Shown here: in pieces, positions 34,529-45,205 of the stretch
Position numbering within the stretch: the first letter of the stretch is position 1
Layout: the number at the start of each line of letters is the position of its first letter
Assembly: GCA_025200525.1 (NCBI GenBank)
Contig: CM045767.1
Location: 4,909,437 to 4,973,436, forward strand
Direction: 5' to 3'
Length of the DNA stretch: 64,000 bases
From: Camellia lanceoleosa
Lineage: Eukaryota; Streptophyta; Magnoliopsida; Ericales; Theaceae
Notes under the pieces: model-generated
Databases searched by the model: none
What the model was told of the DNA's origin: nothing
Seen by the model: only the letters and a program-made list of their open reading frames with translations
Position numbers and translations under genes: made by a program

Positions 34529-34855
34529 TTACTCAATTACATGTAAGTTTTCAGAAGGTTTCACAGATTTTTTCCGTTTCACTTCTCTCAACAATTTTTC
34601 ATGAGCCTCTTTTACATGCCTCTATTTATTTTCGACTTCTGTGAGTCTTGGCATTATAACCGTTGCATAATATTGCACCGCATTCTCCAACTGTACATTT
34701 TTCATTTTTAGCTCTTTCTTCTCCTTACACATATTAACCAGTTGTTGTTTTAACAAGCACACCTCATCTCTCCATTGCTAATTTTCTTATACTCTTGCTT
34801 GTAATCGTTGCACCATATTAGAAATTGCAAATATTGTTTATGTATTAAGAGCCAT
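34529..34855 (-). pseudogene. Antisense accessory ORF of Copia-2, coiled-coil protein (four stops)
   Basis: One minus-strand frame of 109 codons starts at ATG 34855 and ends at TAA 34529. In-frame stops at codons 6, 23, 26 and 78 are TAA, TAA, TAG, TAG, each one C-to-T from a Gln codon. The peptide is strongly heptad-like (CLLKQQLVNMCKEKKELKMK, then VQLENAVQYY). From Arg at codon 17 it aligns without gaps to the antisense peptide of Copia-1: RLQxR, E at +7, Q at +10, LL at +17/18, E at +28, LK at +32/33, N at +36 (12 of 37 identical). Same position between RNase H and the 3' LTR, and same antisense orientation. A TATA-like TATAAAAAG lies upstream at 35091-35099. Confidence 0.6.
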
Positions 34856-35090
34856 AGTGTTATTAATAACATCGATATCATTTCGATCACCAATAACACT
34901 AAGACCTCATTTACAGGAATAGCATGTGCCTACACCATCGGGTACCCTCTCATTTGCCTGCATTACAAGCACCTCATACATGACCGAACCATTGATGGCT
35001 AAGGTAAGGAATGACATGATTATACAAGAAGGTAAAACAAATTTTTCTCTCAAACACTTGATATTTTCATCTTTTGCCTATCATTTGTCA

Positions 35091-35099
35091 CTTTTTATA
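35091..35099 (-). promoter_or_regulatory. Possible TATA box for the antisense ORF of Copia-2
   Basis: The minus strand reads TATAAAAAG. The first ATG is at 35017 (a short frame), and the coiled-coil frame starts at 34855. The antisense ORF of Copia-1 also has a TATA-like site upstream. Weak on its own. Confidence 0.3.
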
Positions 35100-35447
35100 C
35101 ACTCCATTGATCCAATCCTCGATGCATATCCGCCAAATCTTTTGTTTGTCAACATTTAGGCGCTTTGAGATGCTCCAAAATTCCCATAATGATCTCGACA
35201 AAACTTAAGGAACATTATTATATTTTTGGCATCTCAAATTATTGTATCAACTGTGTGTGTTTCCTATCTCCATATTTTATTTTGATGATGTCAAAGGGGA
35301 AAAAAAATATGATTTTGAATTGCTATGTATGCATATGATTTTGAATTACTGTGTATGCATATGCTTTAAATATTTTATGTTGCAAAATTATCAAATAACT
35401 TGTTGATTTCTATTTTGTGTCAAATCCATACAAATATTGCTATCATC

Positions 35448-35460
35448 AAAAAGGGGAAGA
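35448..35460 (+). promoter_or_regulatory. Copia-2 polypurine tract
   Basis: AAAAAGGGGAAGA lies one base before the 3' LTR start at 35462, the usual place for plus-strand priming. Confidence 0.88.
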
Positions 35461-35461
35461 T

Positions 35462-36577
35462 TGTTAATTATGTTGTTTAATTTTGATGATGTCTAAAAGA
35501 TTATTTGAAAAATTTGAATTTTTTTTATACATATTCTATATTATTTGACACAAAATATTATCTGCTTAAAATATAGGTTGTATGATATATTTGTTAAAAA
35601 TATTAGTTAAATGGAAATATTTTGAAAATATCACTATTCACTTTTTGAAAAATTTAAAATTAATTAGTTGTATTATTTTGACTGACTGGTTGGCTGGTTA
35701 CTATTCACTTTTTGACAAAATTAAAATTGATTAATTTTTTTTTGACAAATGTTATATTAATGAATTATTCCTTTTTGATATACTCACATGGGATGATTGG
35801 TTATTTTTATTTTATTTGAGTGCATTTATATATATATATATATATGAGTGTGAATTGAATTTTATACTCAAAATTATGATGACTTGCCTGCAAAAGTGGA
35901 TAAAAAAAAGGTGTAATGTTTGTCAAAGAAAAAATTGGACAAAGAAAAGGTGTAAAAGTTGGACAAAGGAAAAGTGGACTAAGAAAAAAAAGATATGTTG
36001 TCGAGGAGCGTTTTCTCTTCCAACAAGTATATTTTTTGGTATAAATAGAAGTGTTGTGTATGGAGATAATTTAAGAACATGAAAAGTAAAATTTTTGTGT
36101 GTTGCAAAAATATGAGTATATTGTATTCTGCAATTTCTCTATCAGATTTAAGTGTAGCCATTGATGTAACACTTTCATAGCTACTCTTTGTGAGAGAATT
36201 ATTGTAAAAGAGAATTTAAGTTTCACTTATTTTTATTCATTATTTTTGTAAGGGTGAGGCATTTATTGTTGAGTAAAGCTCAATAGATAAGAGTAATTCA
36301 TGTGCCAAATCACAAGCTTGGTGGTGTATTTATTCAGTTGATAGTAAAGAAATTCTCAAGGAAGTTCCTGGGAGAGTGGATTTAGGCTGGCGTCAATAAC
36401 CACTATAAATCTTAGTGTTTGATTTTCTCTCCCTATTTCTTTTACTTTTATATTGATAATTATTTTTCTGTTTTTTTTTGTTTGTTAAAATTCTGAATAT
36501 TGTGTTAATTTCAATATTGTAATTTTTTTTAATAACCCAATTCACTCCCCCTCTTGGGTTGCATACCTGGGATAATA
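35462..36577 (+). repeat. Copia-2 3' LTR
   Basis: About 1116 bases starting TGTTAATTATG and ending GGGATAATA. It has the same internal tandem and TATA box as the 5' LTR. Differences include (TA)n expansion near 35828-35846 and a shortened U3/R segment. Confidence 0.9.
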
Positions 36578-37223
36578 TAACGAAATGAAGTTACAACGAG
36601 GGAGATATAAGGGCTTAAACATGTGGGTTTGAATATGAAAATTTGCCTAAAGAGAGAAAATTTTATTTTTTTGCTAATTTTCAGAGTTCCAACGGTACAC
36701 AAAAAGAGGTGGAACAAGACGTATGAGGGGTGAAATGAAAACTAGGTCATGAGGTGAATCTAACGACGTAAAAATGAGGCGAAACAGAGTTATGACGATG
36801 GAGATACAAATTCTTGAACATGTGAGTTTGAATTTGAAAATTTTGCATAGATTTCCACTAATTAATCAGATAGAGATGGACGGAGGGGCTAAGTTGTGAC
36901 GCAAAAGTAACATTAGGGTTGTAATTGTTAAAATTGAAACTCTAGGATTTAAATTAAAAAATATGCGAAACCCTAGAATTTTTTTTTTTGGTAATTTGCC
37001 CCCCCTAAAAAAAAGAAAAAGACTACATTGATTTTGTATGCATCCCATAACAGAGATAGGGTCCCTGCTGTGAGCAATTTCCTACTACCTCCTATTGTGC
37101 CCTTACATGACGCCGTTTTTCACTTGTATTTTGTGTGCGTGTGTGTGTGTAGAAAATCAAGTCAAATTATACACAACTTAGGGCCTTCTCTCTTCCTGCA
37201 AGCCATTTTCCCGTTGTTACTAT

Positions 37224-38228
37224 TGTTGTACAAATTGTGTGATAACATAAATCAAATAAATTCATATATTTAACAATCTGAATTTCATGGTAGAAATTAT
37301 ACATAGATAGAACAGAAATTCATAAACAATAAAACTGTAGAAGAAAGCAAACTGAAGCCTGCACTAGACAATGTCCTTAAAACAGATTCTCGCCTTACCG
37401 GGCCAGGCCGGAGATTGTTCGACGCCTGCCTCCCAAGATACGATGGTTGGACCAAATACCCAATGCATCGATCGAATAGCCAATGAATAGAACTTTGCAA
37501 AGACTCTCACAGGAAGAAAATAACAAAACTGGAAAACTATTAAAGGATTGGAATAACAGCAATTTCTGGTGTAGAAAGGTGAAGAAGAGGGCCTCTTTTT
37601 ATATATATGAAGGGAGAGAGGAAGAGGCTCCCCTGCAACAAATGTAGGAGTTAATTCTGCAAAATTGATGGGTTTAATTCCATCATCAATAGAGGAGACT
37701 AGGTTTTGTATACAAATTCCTGCAGCCCATACATCTGACTTGGCCTAAAAAGATTAAGATGGATGGGCCAAGCCCAACCCCCACACTCAATCCTTAAGCC
37801 CAAGCCCCAAGATCCAAGATCCACGGACTTGGCTCTCAAGTGACAAGCCGTAAAGGCATGTATGGAAATTTTGCATAACCACCTTGGACCATAGTCTTGG
37901 CCCAAATCCATCATTGAAGCATCCATAACTCCTTTTCTTCAAAGGGCTTACACCCTTATGCAAAAAATGGGTTTTGAATACCCATTAATGTTCTCCTCTA
38001 TAATCAATGTGAGATACAAGGTTTTACACCTTTCCCAACACCTCTTTCATGAGGCCAACTTAATGACTCAATTTCTCATTCAAGCCTTAATGGTGTTTTT
38101 TTTTTTTTTTTGTGGTGTAAAGATCTCACTACAAAGAATCTAAATCCACTTTACTCCACCTCAATTGAGGATTGACACCCACTTTAATTTTGCATTAAAG
38201 TCACCAAAAAATCATTATTTTTCCAACA
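37224..38228 (-). mobile_element. Solo LTR of the Copia-3 family
   Basis: 1005 bases. The plus strand starts TGTTGTACAAATTGTG and ends CCAACA. The flanks are ACTAT (37219-37223) and ACCAT (38229-38233), a 5-bp TSD with one transition. The left end matches the Copia-3 3' LTR start (TGTTATTCAAATTGTG at 43492). Shared interior landmarks are TCCTTAAAACAGATT, a cluster of AAGCCCAAGCC near 37795, and the ATTAAAGTCACC motif near the right end. No internal domain or second LTR is present, so this is a recombination remnant. Confidence 0.88.
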
Positions 38229-38355
38229 ACCATCACACCTACAGTGAATCAAAGAGAGAATACAAACCTTCTCAGGCAATCCAACCCACCCAACTAAAAC
38301 TACTTACCCAACCAAGCAATTTTGTTATCTCATCATTCCTCCATAAATTATATGT

Positions 38356-40896
38356 TGTAACAACCCCGACCTTTGATTAATGTTAATCCATGATTAAATA
38401 AGCCTAATACGTAATTAAGATGAAACCCTGAGTTAATTATTTGTGCATTGCATTATTTGTGTCTCTATTTGTTTATTGGAAGAATATCTATTTGAAATTC
38501 TATTATATTTTGCGAATTGAAGGCCTTATCGGCATCTGATCATGAAATTGACTTGGTAGATATGTTATTTGAAATTTTTAGAACATTATGGTAGGTTCAA
38601 TTGAAATTCGATTTGGAACGATTAAATTAGATTAATTAAGGCCACTATGCTTAGCTTAGCTTAAGTTAAATTAATTAAAGACCACTAAGCAAGCTTATAT
38701 AAGGCCTCTATACCACTTAAGACACATCTCATTTTCATCCTTATAAGCCTAAAACGGGTGAGAGAGAGTGAGAGAGAGAGAGAGAGAGAGAATAAGGATA
38801 ATTGAATTCAAGCTCAAGGATTGTAGAAGGTAGAAGACTTTGAAGCTTTTGGTTTGAAAACTCAAACAATTAACCATCTAAAGCATAATTGAGAGGCTAC
38901 GGTAAGAATTCAAGCCTTTGGTCTTGTTCTTGAGTTGGTGAATTCATGAACACTAGTGTATTGGGTGGATTATTATGAGAAGTGAGCTAGAATGAAGAAG
39001 CATAGATCATACCATGTATGCATGTCCATTTGAGCACAATTTGAGTTTGATTTCAAAGAATTCACTCATGCATGCATCCATCTTACCTTTATTTTGGGAA
39101 TTCATCTTGGTTAACATCATTTCATCTCAATTGATCATGTTTGGAAGCTTTAAAGTCAAGATAAAACATGTATGTTATATTTTTAAAGAGTTGAGTTTTG
39201 TTTTGCACAATTGGTAAGCTTTTGGGCTTGATTTTGTGAAATGACTTTGAATTCATGGTATTTGACTAGCTTAATCATGTTTTTTCAAGTTTTGGGGCCC
39301 AGAGGTTGCATTCTAAGGTTTTAAATTCGAGTTTTAGACTTGGGAGTGCAATCTGAAAATCCCAGATTCTACACTTCCGCCAAGGCAGACCGATCATGCC
39401 AGGATCTTACACTTCCGCTCGAGCGACAAGAGTCCACTTGAGCGTGAAATGCAAGCCCCTAGAAGTTTCATGTTTTTGCATCGCTTATGACAAGAGTTGC
39501 GCCGAGCGAGATTTGAGTCTCACGCCGAGCGATCGTCGAGCGTGAAAATCACATAACCAGTACTTTTTCAAAGTTTGCAGACCGCTCGAGCGGCCCCTCA
39601 CATGTTTGTAGTCCGATTGAGCAAAGAAAGTTGCGCTCAAGCGGGACCCCTGCTTCCAGGACTTTTGACCAAGTCTTTTCAAATGCATTTTTGCATCCTT
39701 ATTACACCTTAGGCATTTCTAAGCCCTAATTAAGATGGAATAATGAGGAAAGAGATAGAACACACCAAAATAATAAAGAACTAAGTTAATTATTCCGTGT
39801 GTAATTTCGCATATTCATTCTCAGATCTGTAGGTCACGCGCCGCAAGTTATCTGATCTATCTACTATGTTTGTTTGCTTTAGAGTCATCTGTGAGTAATA
39901 ACTCTGTAAAGTTATGTTTAATTATAAGTATTTTTCTGACTGATATGATACGATCTGTTTTCTGAAATGATATTTTATGAATCATGAATGAATGTCCATT
40001 TTTCTGAAATGTATTTATGGCATGCTTAGTTCACGTGGCCCTCACCCGGGGGTAATAATATCGTGACTAATATATACGTGGCCCTCGCACGAGGGTGACA
40101 ATACTGTGGCTTATGTTCACATAGCCCTTGCCCGGGGGTAACAATACCGAGGCCTATATTCACGTGGCCCTTATCTGGGGGTAATAATACCATGGCTACT
40201 TGTGTACAAGATGTGGACCTTTATGGTTATCTGCATCGACTATACATGTGGGTCTCGTGACCAAGTTGATATGATAACTAATGGATGTACCACCTATAAC
40301 CGTTTATGATTTCTAGATAAGTATGTGAATCTGAATCTATTTCTGATTTGAGATCTCAATATGCATAAGAATCTGTTTCTGATGTAAACTCTAGATTCTA
40401 ACTCTGAGATGGACATCATTCACTAAACTCTTTACCTTGTTATTATTCATTGGGCTCCCGCTCACTTTATTATTTATGTATGTAGGTGATCAGGCATGTG
40501 GCCAGGCTCAGTAATGACTGCCTGGAGAGTTTTTAGTCAGCTAACCTTTGTGCCTTCCAAGGAGGTTTCATACGTCTTATGGTCATGTTTTGTGAATGTC
40601 AAGGCTTTGTCTTCTTTAGGGTTATGAACAAGTTTTCTGTTAATTGTATATTGGGCTAAGCCCCCTTTTGGCTATATCTGTAATGAATGTGACAATATGA
40701 CGTTATGTATATGTGTAAAAAGCTTAAAATTTTTGTCCCATATATGTCTGCACAGCTTTTAATGGTCTTTGTATGTTTCTATATTTGCTTCCGCAGCCCC
40801 TAAATATATGTTTGTCTGATCAGAGGCCTTTGGTAATCCAAGGATTACTGGCTAGTTACGATGCTAATCCTATAGGGGCGGGTTTGGGTCGTGACA
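38356..40896 (+). mobile_element. Solo LTR-2 (same long-LTR family)
   Basis: 2541 bases from TGTAACAACCCC to GGGTCGTGACA. The flanks are TATGT (38351-38355) and TACGT (40897-40901), a TSD with one C/T difference. U3 carries TATATAA (38696-38702) and a GA microsatellite (about 38763-38791). A GC-rich patch (39370-39650) has several CGCTCGAGCG-like palindromes. A minisatellite lies at 40021-40200. Termini match solo LTR-1 and LTR-3. No protein-coding content. Confidence 0.9.
40021..40200. repeat. Minisatellite in solo LTR-2, unit about 55 bp
   Basis: Four imperfect units share the core CACGTGGCCCTCGCCCGGGG followed by GTAATAATACCGTGGCT-like sequence. Units begin near 40032, 40076, 40119 and 40160. 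Solo LTR-3 has a related array of shorter units at the corresponding inverted position. Confidence 0.8.
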
Positions 40897-40901
40897 TACG
40901 T

Positions 40902-41440
40902 ACATATTCATAGCACTATTTATATAGATGTCGGAAAGAAGTCTACCACAAAGAATTTTGGTGTCGAACAGAAGAGCGCAACCATTGTCGCTCTTCTTCG
41001 CAAACTCTATTGGTGCCTCGACAATCATCGTAATTATGGAATTAATCAACTTGGTGATTGATAACTATGTTATAATGTGTGTTCAATACAACTATGCACC
41101 CAACATGACTATGAAAATGAATGGTGCATGTGGTGCAAACTACAAAATTGGTTTTTCCATGGTGTTGTACAATTATACATTAAAAGAATCAGTCTTGACG
41201 CTAGACGTTATGAATTCGAATCGGGTGCTTTTATAGGTTCCAATGATTGGATGATCATGAAATTGGGTCTCTTACATTTATTTGAAACTTTCTTGTGGTT
41301 CACAACAAAGGTTGTTGAGGGTGATCCGAGTATGTTCTAGATGGTGATACACTATATTCTCGAAAGACCATGGTTTGATTCTTGGAAGAATTGCAAATTT
41401 GTTGACATCTCGATTGAGGAAATGGAGTAGTAGAAGAAGG
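40902..41440 (+). other. Coding-like but unrecognised sequence, frames interrupted
   Basis: Two overlapping frames (40928-41236 and 41077-41340) and a continuation after a TAG at about 41338 (YILERPWFDSWKNCKFVDIS, stop near 41430) have balanced amino-acid use for such AT-rich DNA. The base composition is less biased than the flanks. I recognise no domain. Solo LTR-2 lies directly to the left and may have interrupted whatever this was. It could be a decayed gene or retroelement fragment. Confidence 0.3.
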
Positions 41441-42650
41441 CAAGAAGAAAAAAAATGTAATAGGCAGTTGTAATTTTAAAAAAAAAATTTATATGGAGGC
41501 AATTGTAATTCATACGCAGTGTTTGGTTTTTTTTGGGAAAAAAAAGGGAGTAGAAAACGATGCCATATAATGGCACAGCAAAGACATCAGGAAACTTCTC
41601 ACAGCAGTGACCCCGCTTCCTCCCATAACACAATAGTTGGACTTTTAATTTTTTTGTCATTTCTTGAAAATGTGCAATTTAAAATCCCAATACCAATAAA
41701 AAATAATACCTAATAAAAAAAAGGGGGAAAAAAAAAGAACTTAATTGATTTAGTGTATTTATAATACAGCGGTTGAACTCCCTCTCATTATTTTGAAATT
41801 TCATGATTTTGTGGAAGTTAAGATCCTAATAGTGATATAAAATAATACCTACAAAAAAAATGAAAAAAAACCTTAATTGATTTTGTGTGCATTCCATTAC
41901 ACAACAATCGAACTTCCAATATTTTGAGTTAAACCCCAATGAATTCGAGTGTGCATTTTGTCACTGCACTTAGAGGATTTTATTAAGTGGGAATCATCGT
42001 AAGGTCGAGACCGTGGTTAGTCTCTAAAATTTTTATGAGAATCAAGATCAAAGTGCATTGCCATTTAAAGCACTAACCCACAAACTATGGTTCAATATCA
42101 ATGTTGTGTGTGTGACAAGTTGATTTTCGATCCAAAAGTCTAGTTCAAGATTTAGTCCACTATGATTCTTTGGAGAAAACTGTTAAGATTAAGTGAGGTT
42201 GAAGTTCGAATACACCTACACCTATTACATAGTATATATTTCCATATTATATATATATATATATATTATTTTTAGTAGTTTTGGATTGTGGGGATATATT
42301 ATAAATTTTTAAAAATATTAAAAGTATTTATTTTTATTAAAAGTGGAGGATCATGAGATATTTTTAATAAAAATAAAATAATGTATTGTTTTAGTTAATT
42401 CAATAAATTATGAGTTACTTAAAGGTTTTATATCTCATTATTTCATTATTTAATATAGTGTTAAATTATGATTTATCATTACCATTAAGTGAGCTTTAAT
42501 TTTGTAAGTTACTAGGAGTGATATATAAATTTATGATTTTCTAAGAGTTGAAAGACACAAGACACTTAAAAACATGAGGTGAAAGATGAAAGATAAAGTT
42601 TTCTATATTGTTATATATATTCATGGATAATTTTTGAGTGTGCAAGGCAT
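41440..42650. other. AT-rich intergenic region with a degenerate duplication
   Basis: 41698-41790 and 41845-41910 are related (AATAATACCTA, an A-rich run, CTTAATTGATTT, then a TTGAACTCC or CGAACTTCC ending). A third relative lies near 37010-37060. No gene is visible in the remainder. Confidence 0.6.
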
Positions 42651-42654
42651 ATGG

Positions 42655-43012
42655 GATGCCATTTACTTATATATTTTGTGACTTAAATTACATATTTTTG
42701 TGAGAATTTATGACACATTTTATGAGTTAACTTATGTGATTTGTATTGTTACGCGATTTTGTGAGGTGACTTAGGTATATTTGTAAGAACTTACGCCAAA
42801 TTATGATTTCTCAAATTTTTATAAGTTAACTTACATAAATTTGTGTTTAAGTTACGAATTTTGTGAGATGACTTACATATGTTTATGTAAAATTTACGCT
42901 AAGTTGTGATTTCTTAAATTTTTATGAGTTAACTTATATGAATTTATGTTTAAATTACATGATTTTGTAAGATAACTTATGATTTTTGTGAGAACTTATG
43001 CAAGTTTATGAT
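42655..43012. repeat. 103-bp tandem repeat, about 3.4 units
   Basis: The landmark ACGCGATTTTGTGAGGTGAC (42751) recurs as ACGAATTTTGTGAGATGAC at 42854 and ACATGATTTTGTAAGATAAC at 42957, exactly 103 bases apart each time. A fourth partial unit begins near 42655. Each unit contains TTATGAGTTAACTTAC-like half-sites. Confidence 0.85.
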
Positions 43013-43228
43013 CCCTTGCATATACCCAAACACTTTCCATATTCATGGCTTGGTTCAAACCTCCCGTGGTTGTGAACGCTAGACGTGGAACGCTCTGAGT
43101 AGTTTGAGTTTTATTTTGGAACTATTTTACTCCGATTGTACTTTCACGAGGGGAAGAAAACAGTTTTAAGACATTGACAACGTGCCTTCCAAAATCTCAT
43201 AACTATTTTCCTCTATTCTTACTTTTTA

Positions 43229-43259
<31 letters not shown>

Positions 43260-43491
43260 TTTGTCTTTGTCATTGTCATTATGATATTCATGCTAATTAT
43301 TCATGTTTATTATTTTGCTAGACAAGAGGTCACATGCCACCTAAATTTGTTATATTTATACTATTACTCTTAATATAATGATTATGTATTATTTATTTCT
43401 CATAAAATTGTAGTAGTGCCATTCCTTAAATTATATAAAATTAAGATTTTTAACACTTTAAAATTCTTGATTCTATTATTTTGGTCATTCT

Positions 43492-44655
43492 TGTTATTCA
43501 AATTGTGTAATCGAAACAAAATAAATAGATTCATGATTTATTAAGTAAATAATAGAACATCAAACAAATCCATTTTACATTCTAGAGCATAATACATAAA
43601 TACATAACACATAATATGGTAAAAAAAGAGGAAACAAAACAAATTTCGTGGTGATACCACAAAGGTCCTTAAAACAGATTAGTCAGCCACCGTGGATATC
43701 AAGGAACATCGACTTTTGTCTCTTAGGATAAGATGGCTTAGACCAAATTTAACGAGAAGCACCTTCGTTAGTTTTGGCGAACCGACAATGGCAAAGACTT
43801 CTCACACAGAAGAATATATTATATAAACAAGCAAACTGACTAGTATATTTTAGAAGCAAAAAATCTGTACAAAACCAAGGGAGATGAGTCTCTTTTTATA
43901 CACCATGGGAGAGAAAGGAGGAGCCTCCAGCCATAAATGCTAGTATCTAATGCCATGAAGGCTAGCCACTAATGGTTATTACTCTTGCAAAACGGTTGGA
44001 GTAATGGACCAAAATTGATGGGACAATTATATCTATGAGATATATATTCTGTATATACCAATGTATATATCTGCAGCAGACTTTGCCCAAAAAGTTTAGG
44101 TTGGTGGACCACCAATTTGGCCCAAATTTCAAACCTAACCCATTCCAAAGAAGCCTCAAGCCTCAAGCCTCAAACCTCAAACCTCAAGCCCAAGTCTAAG
44201 ATCCAAGATCCATGGACCTCGATCTGACCTCGACCCTATCTGACTCGACCTTAACTCGACCCCGCCTGTTCGGGAGCTGCACGCGATGCTTTTGTCATAA
44301 CCAACTTGGACCATAGTCTTGGACCAAGCCCATTCTTGAAGCATCCATAACTTTTTCATGGAAAATTTGATGTCCCAAAGGGCTTATGCCTTTCCCATAA
44401 TCTTGAGGCTTAAACACCCATGAAAGTTTTTACAATCAATGGGATTTGTAGTTATGCACAATTCCCAATACTTCATTCATTAGGCAATTTTATGAGACAA
44501 TTTCTCATTCAATTTTCAATGATTTTTTATCATTCTTTTTGTGGTGTAAAAACTTTGTTGCAAAGAATTTAAACTCATTTAATCCCACCTCAACCAATGG
44601 TTGGAACCTACTTTAATTTCACATTAAAGTCACCATAAAATAATTTTTTCCAACA
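43492..44655 (-). repeat. Copia-3 3' LTR
   Basis: 1164 bases. The minus strand starts TGTTGG at 44655 and ends AATAACA at 43492. A purine-rich GTGAGAGAT precedes it as the polypurine tract. It contains four tandem copies of CAAGCCT or CAAACCT near 44157-44190, and an ATTAAAGTCACC motif shared with the solo LTR at 37224. Confidence 0.85.
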
Positions 44656-45205
44656 ATCTCTCACATGAATAAAAATTGACCGAATAAAGAAAACGGACAA
44701 CGTTTACAACAAAGACTCAAAGAGATAGCACACAACTAACTCTGCATCAGAAAAGGTAGTTGTTGGCCTTGAACCTTTCGTAGTGAAAGCCTATTGGATT
44801 TACTCGCTAACCAGTGAACGTGATGTCTTAAATTGTTTTGCCGTTTCTGTAAACCGAGACAATAGACCTCACAAGAGTGAGTCTAACTATTGTTCTTGTT
44901 CTCACTTGTGTGTTTGGTATGGCCCTGGAACACTAGTCTAGTTCAGTAAGTGGCTTTAAAGAATTCGGCCTTCCCAATTCTTAAAGAAACGACCCCATTT
45001 CGCACTCACATAGGTGACCTATATAAGGTATCTCATTATACCATGGTTTATTATTCAAATCACTTAGGTTATTAAAAGCACTAGCTTTACCTTCCAACCC
45101 CATAGGTATCACCAGACAAAGGAATGGGCTAGGAATTTACCTCTTCGTGACTCACCCATTACTCAAATTAGGTTGTCCTTTGAACCTAGATCTTGGGATC
45201 TCTAG

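Larger units (their letters stand above)
25192..36577 (+). mobile_element. Copia-2: full-length, decayed Ty1/copia element (SIRE-like)
   Basis: Flanks are TAACA (25187-25191) and TAACG (36578-36582), a 5-bp TSD with one transition. LTRs lie at 25192-26374 and 35462-36577. The first ends in CA; the second ends in TA, apparently CA with C-to-T. PBS, polypurine tract and domain order gag, protease, integrase, RT, RNase H are present on the plus strand. The LTR end (CACCCCCCTCTTGGGTTG) resembles SIRE elements and is related to Copia-1. A solo LTR (29659-31995) splits the coding region just before RT. Without it the element is about 9.0 kb. An antisense ORF lies before the 3' LTR. Confidence 0.92.
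23880..37000. mobile_element. Near-palindromic element of about 1.7 kb, split by Copia-2
   Basis: Terminal GCAAATTA at 23881-23888 is mirrored by TAATTTGC near 36992-36999. The left arm holds three degenerate units of about 170-200 bp, each with a GTTCAAG-type landmark (24053, 24225, 24423). The right arm holds three inverted units (about 25040, 36616, 36816). With Copia-2 removed, the landmarks lie about 308, 506 and 678 bases left and 309, 494 and 694 bases right of a centre near 24731. CT-rich DNA at 24580-24640 mirrors GA-rich DNA at 24830-24890. No transposase is seen. It may be a foldback or Mutator-like non-autonomous element. Target duplication not resolved. Confidence 0.7.

Noticed and set aside
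37297..37926. Minus-strand frames of 67 and 75 codons
   Set aside because: Both fall inside the solo LTR of the Copia-3 family and are not conserved as proteins in the related LTR at 43492-44655.
40021..40200. A CRISPR-like array
   Set aside because: Units are contiguous imperfect tandem repeats inside a plant LTR, with no fixed repeat and unique spacers.
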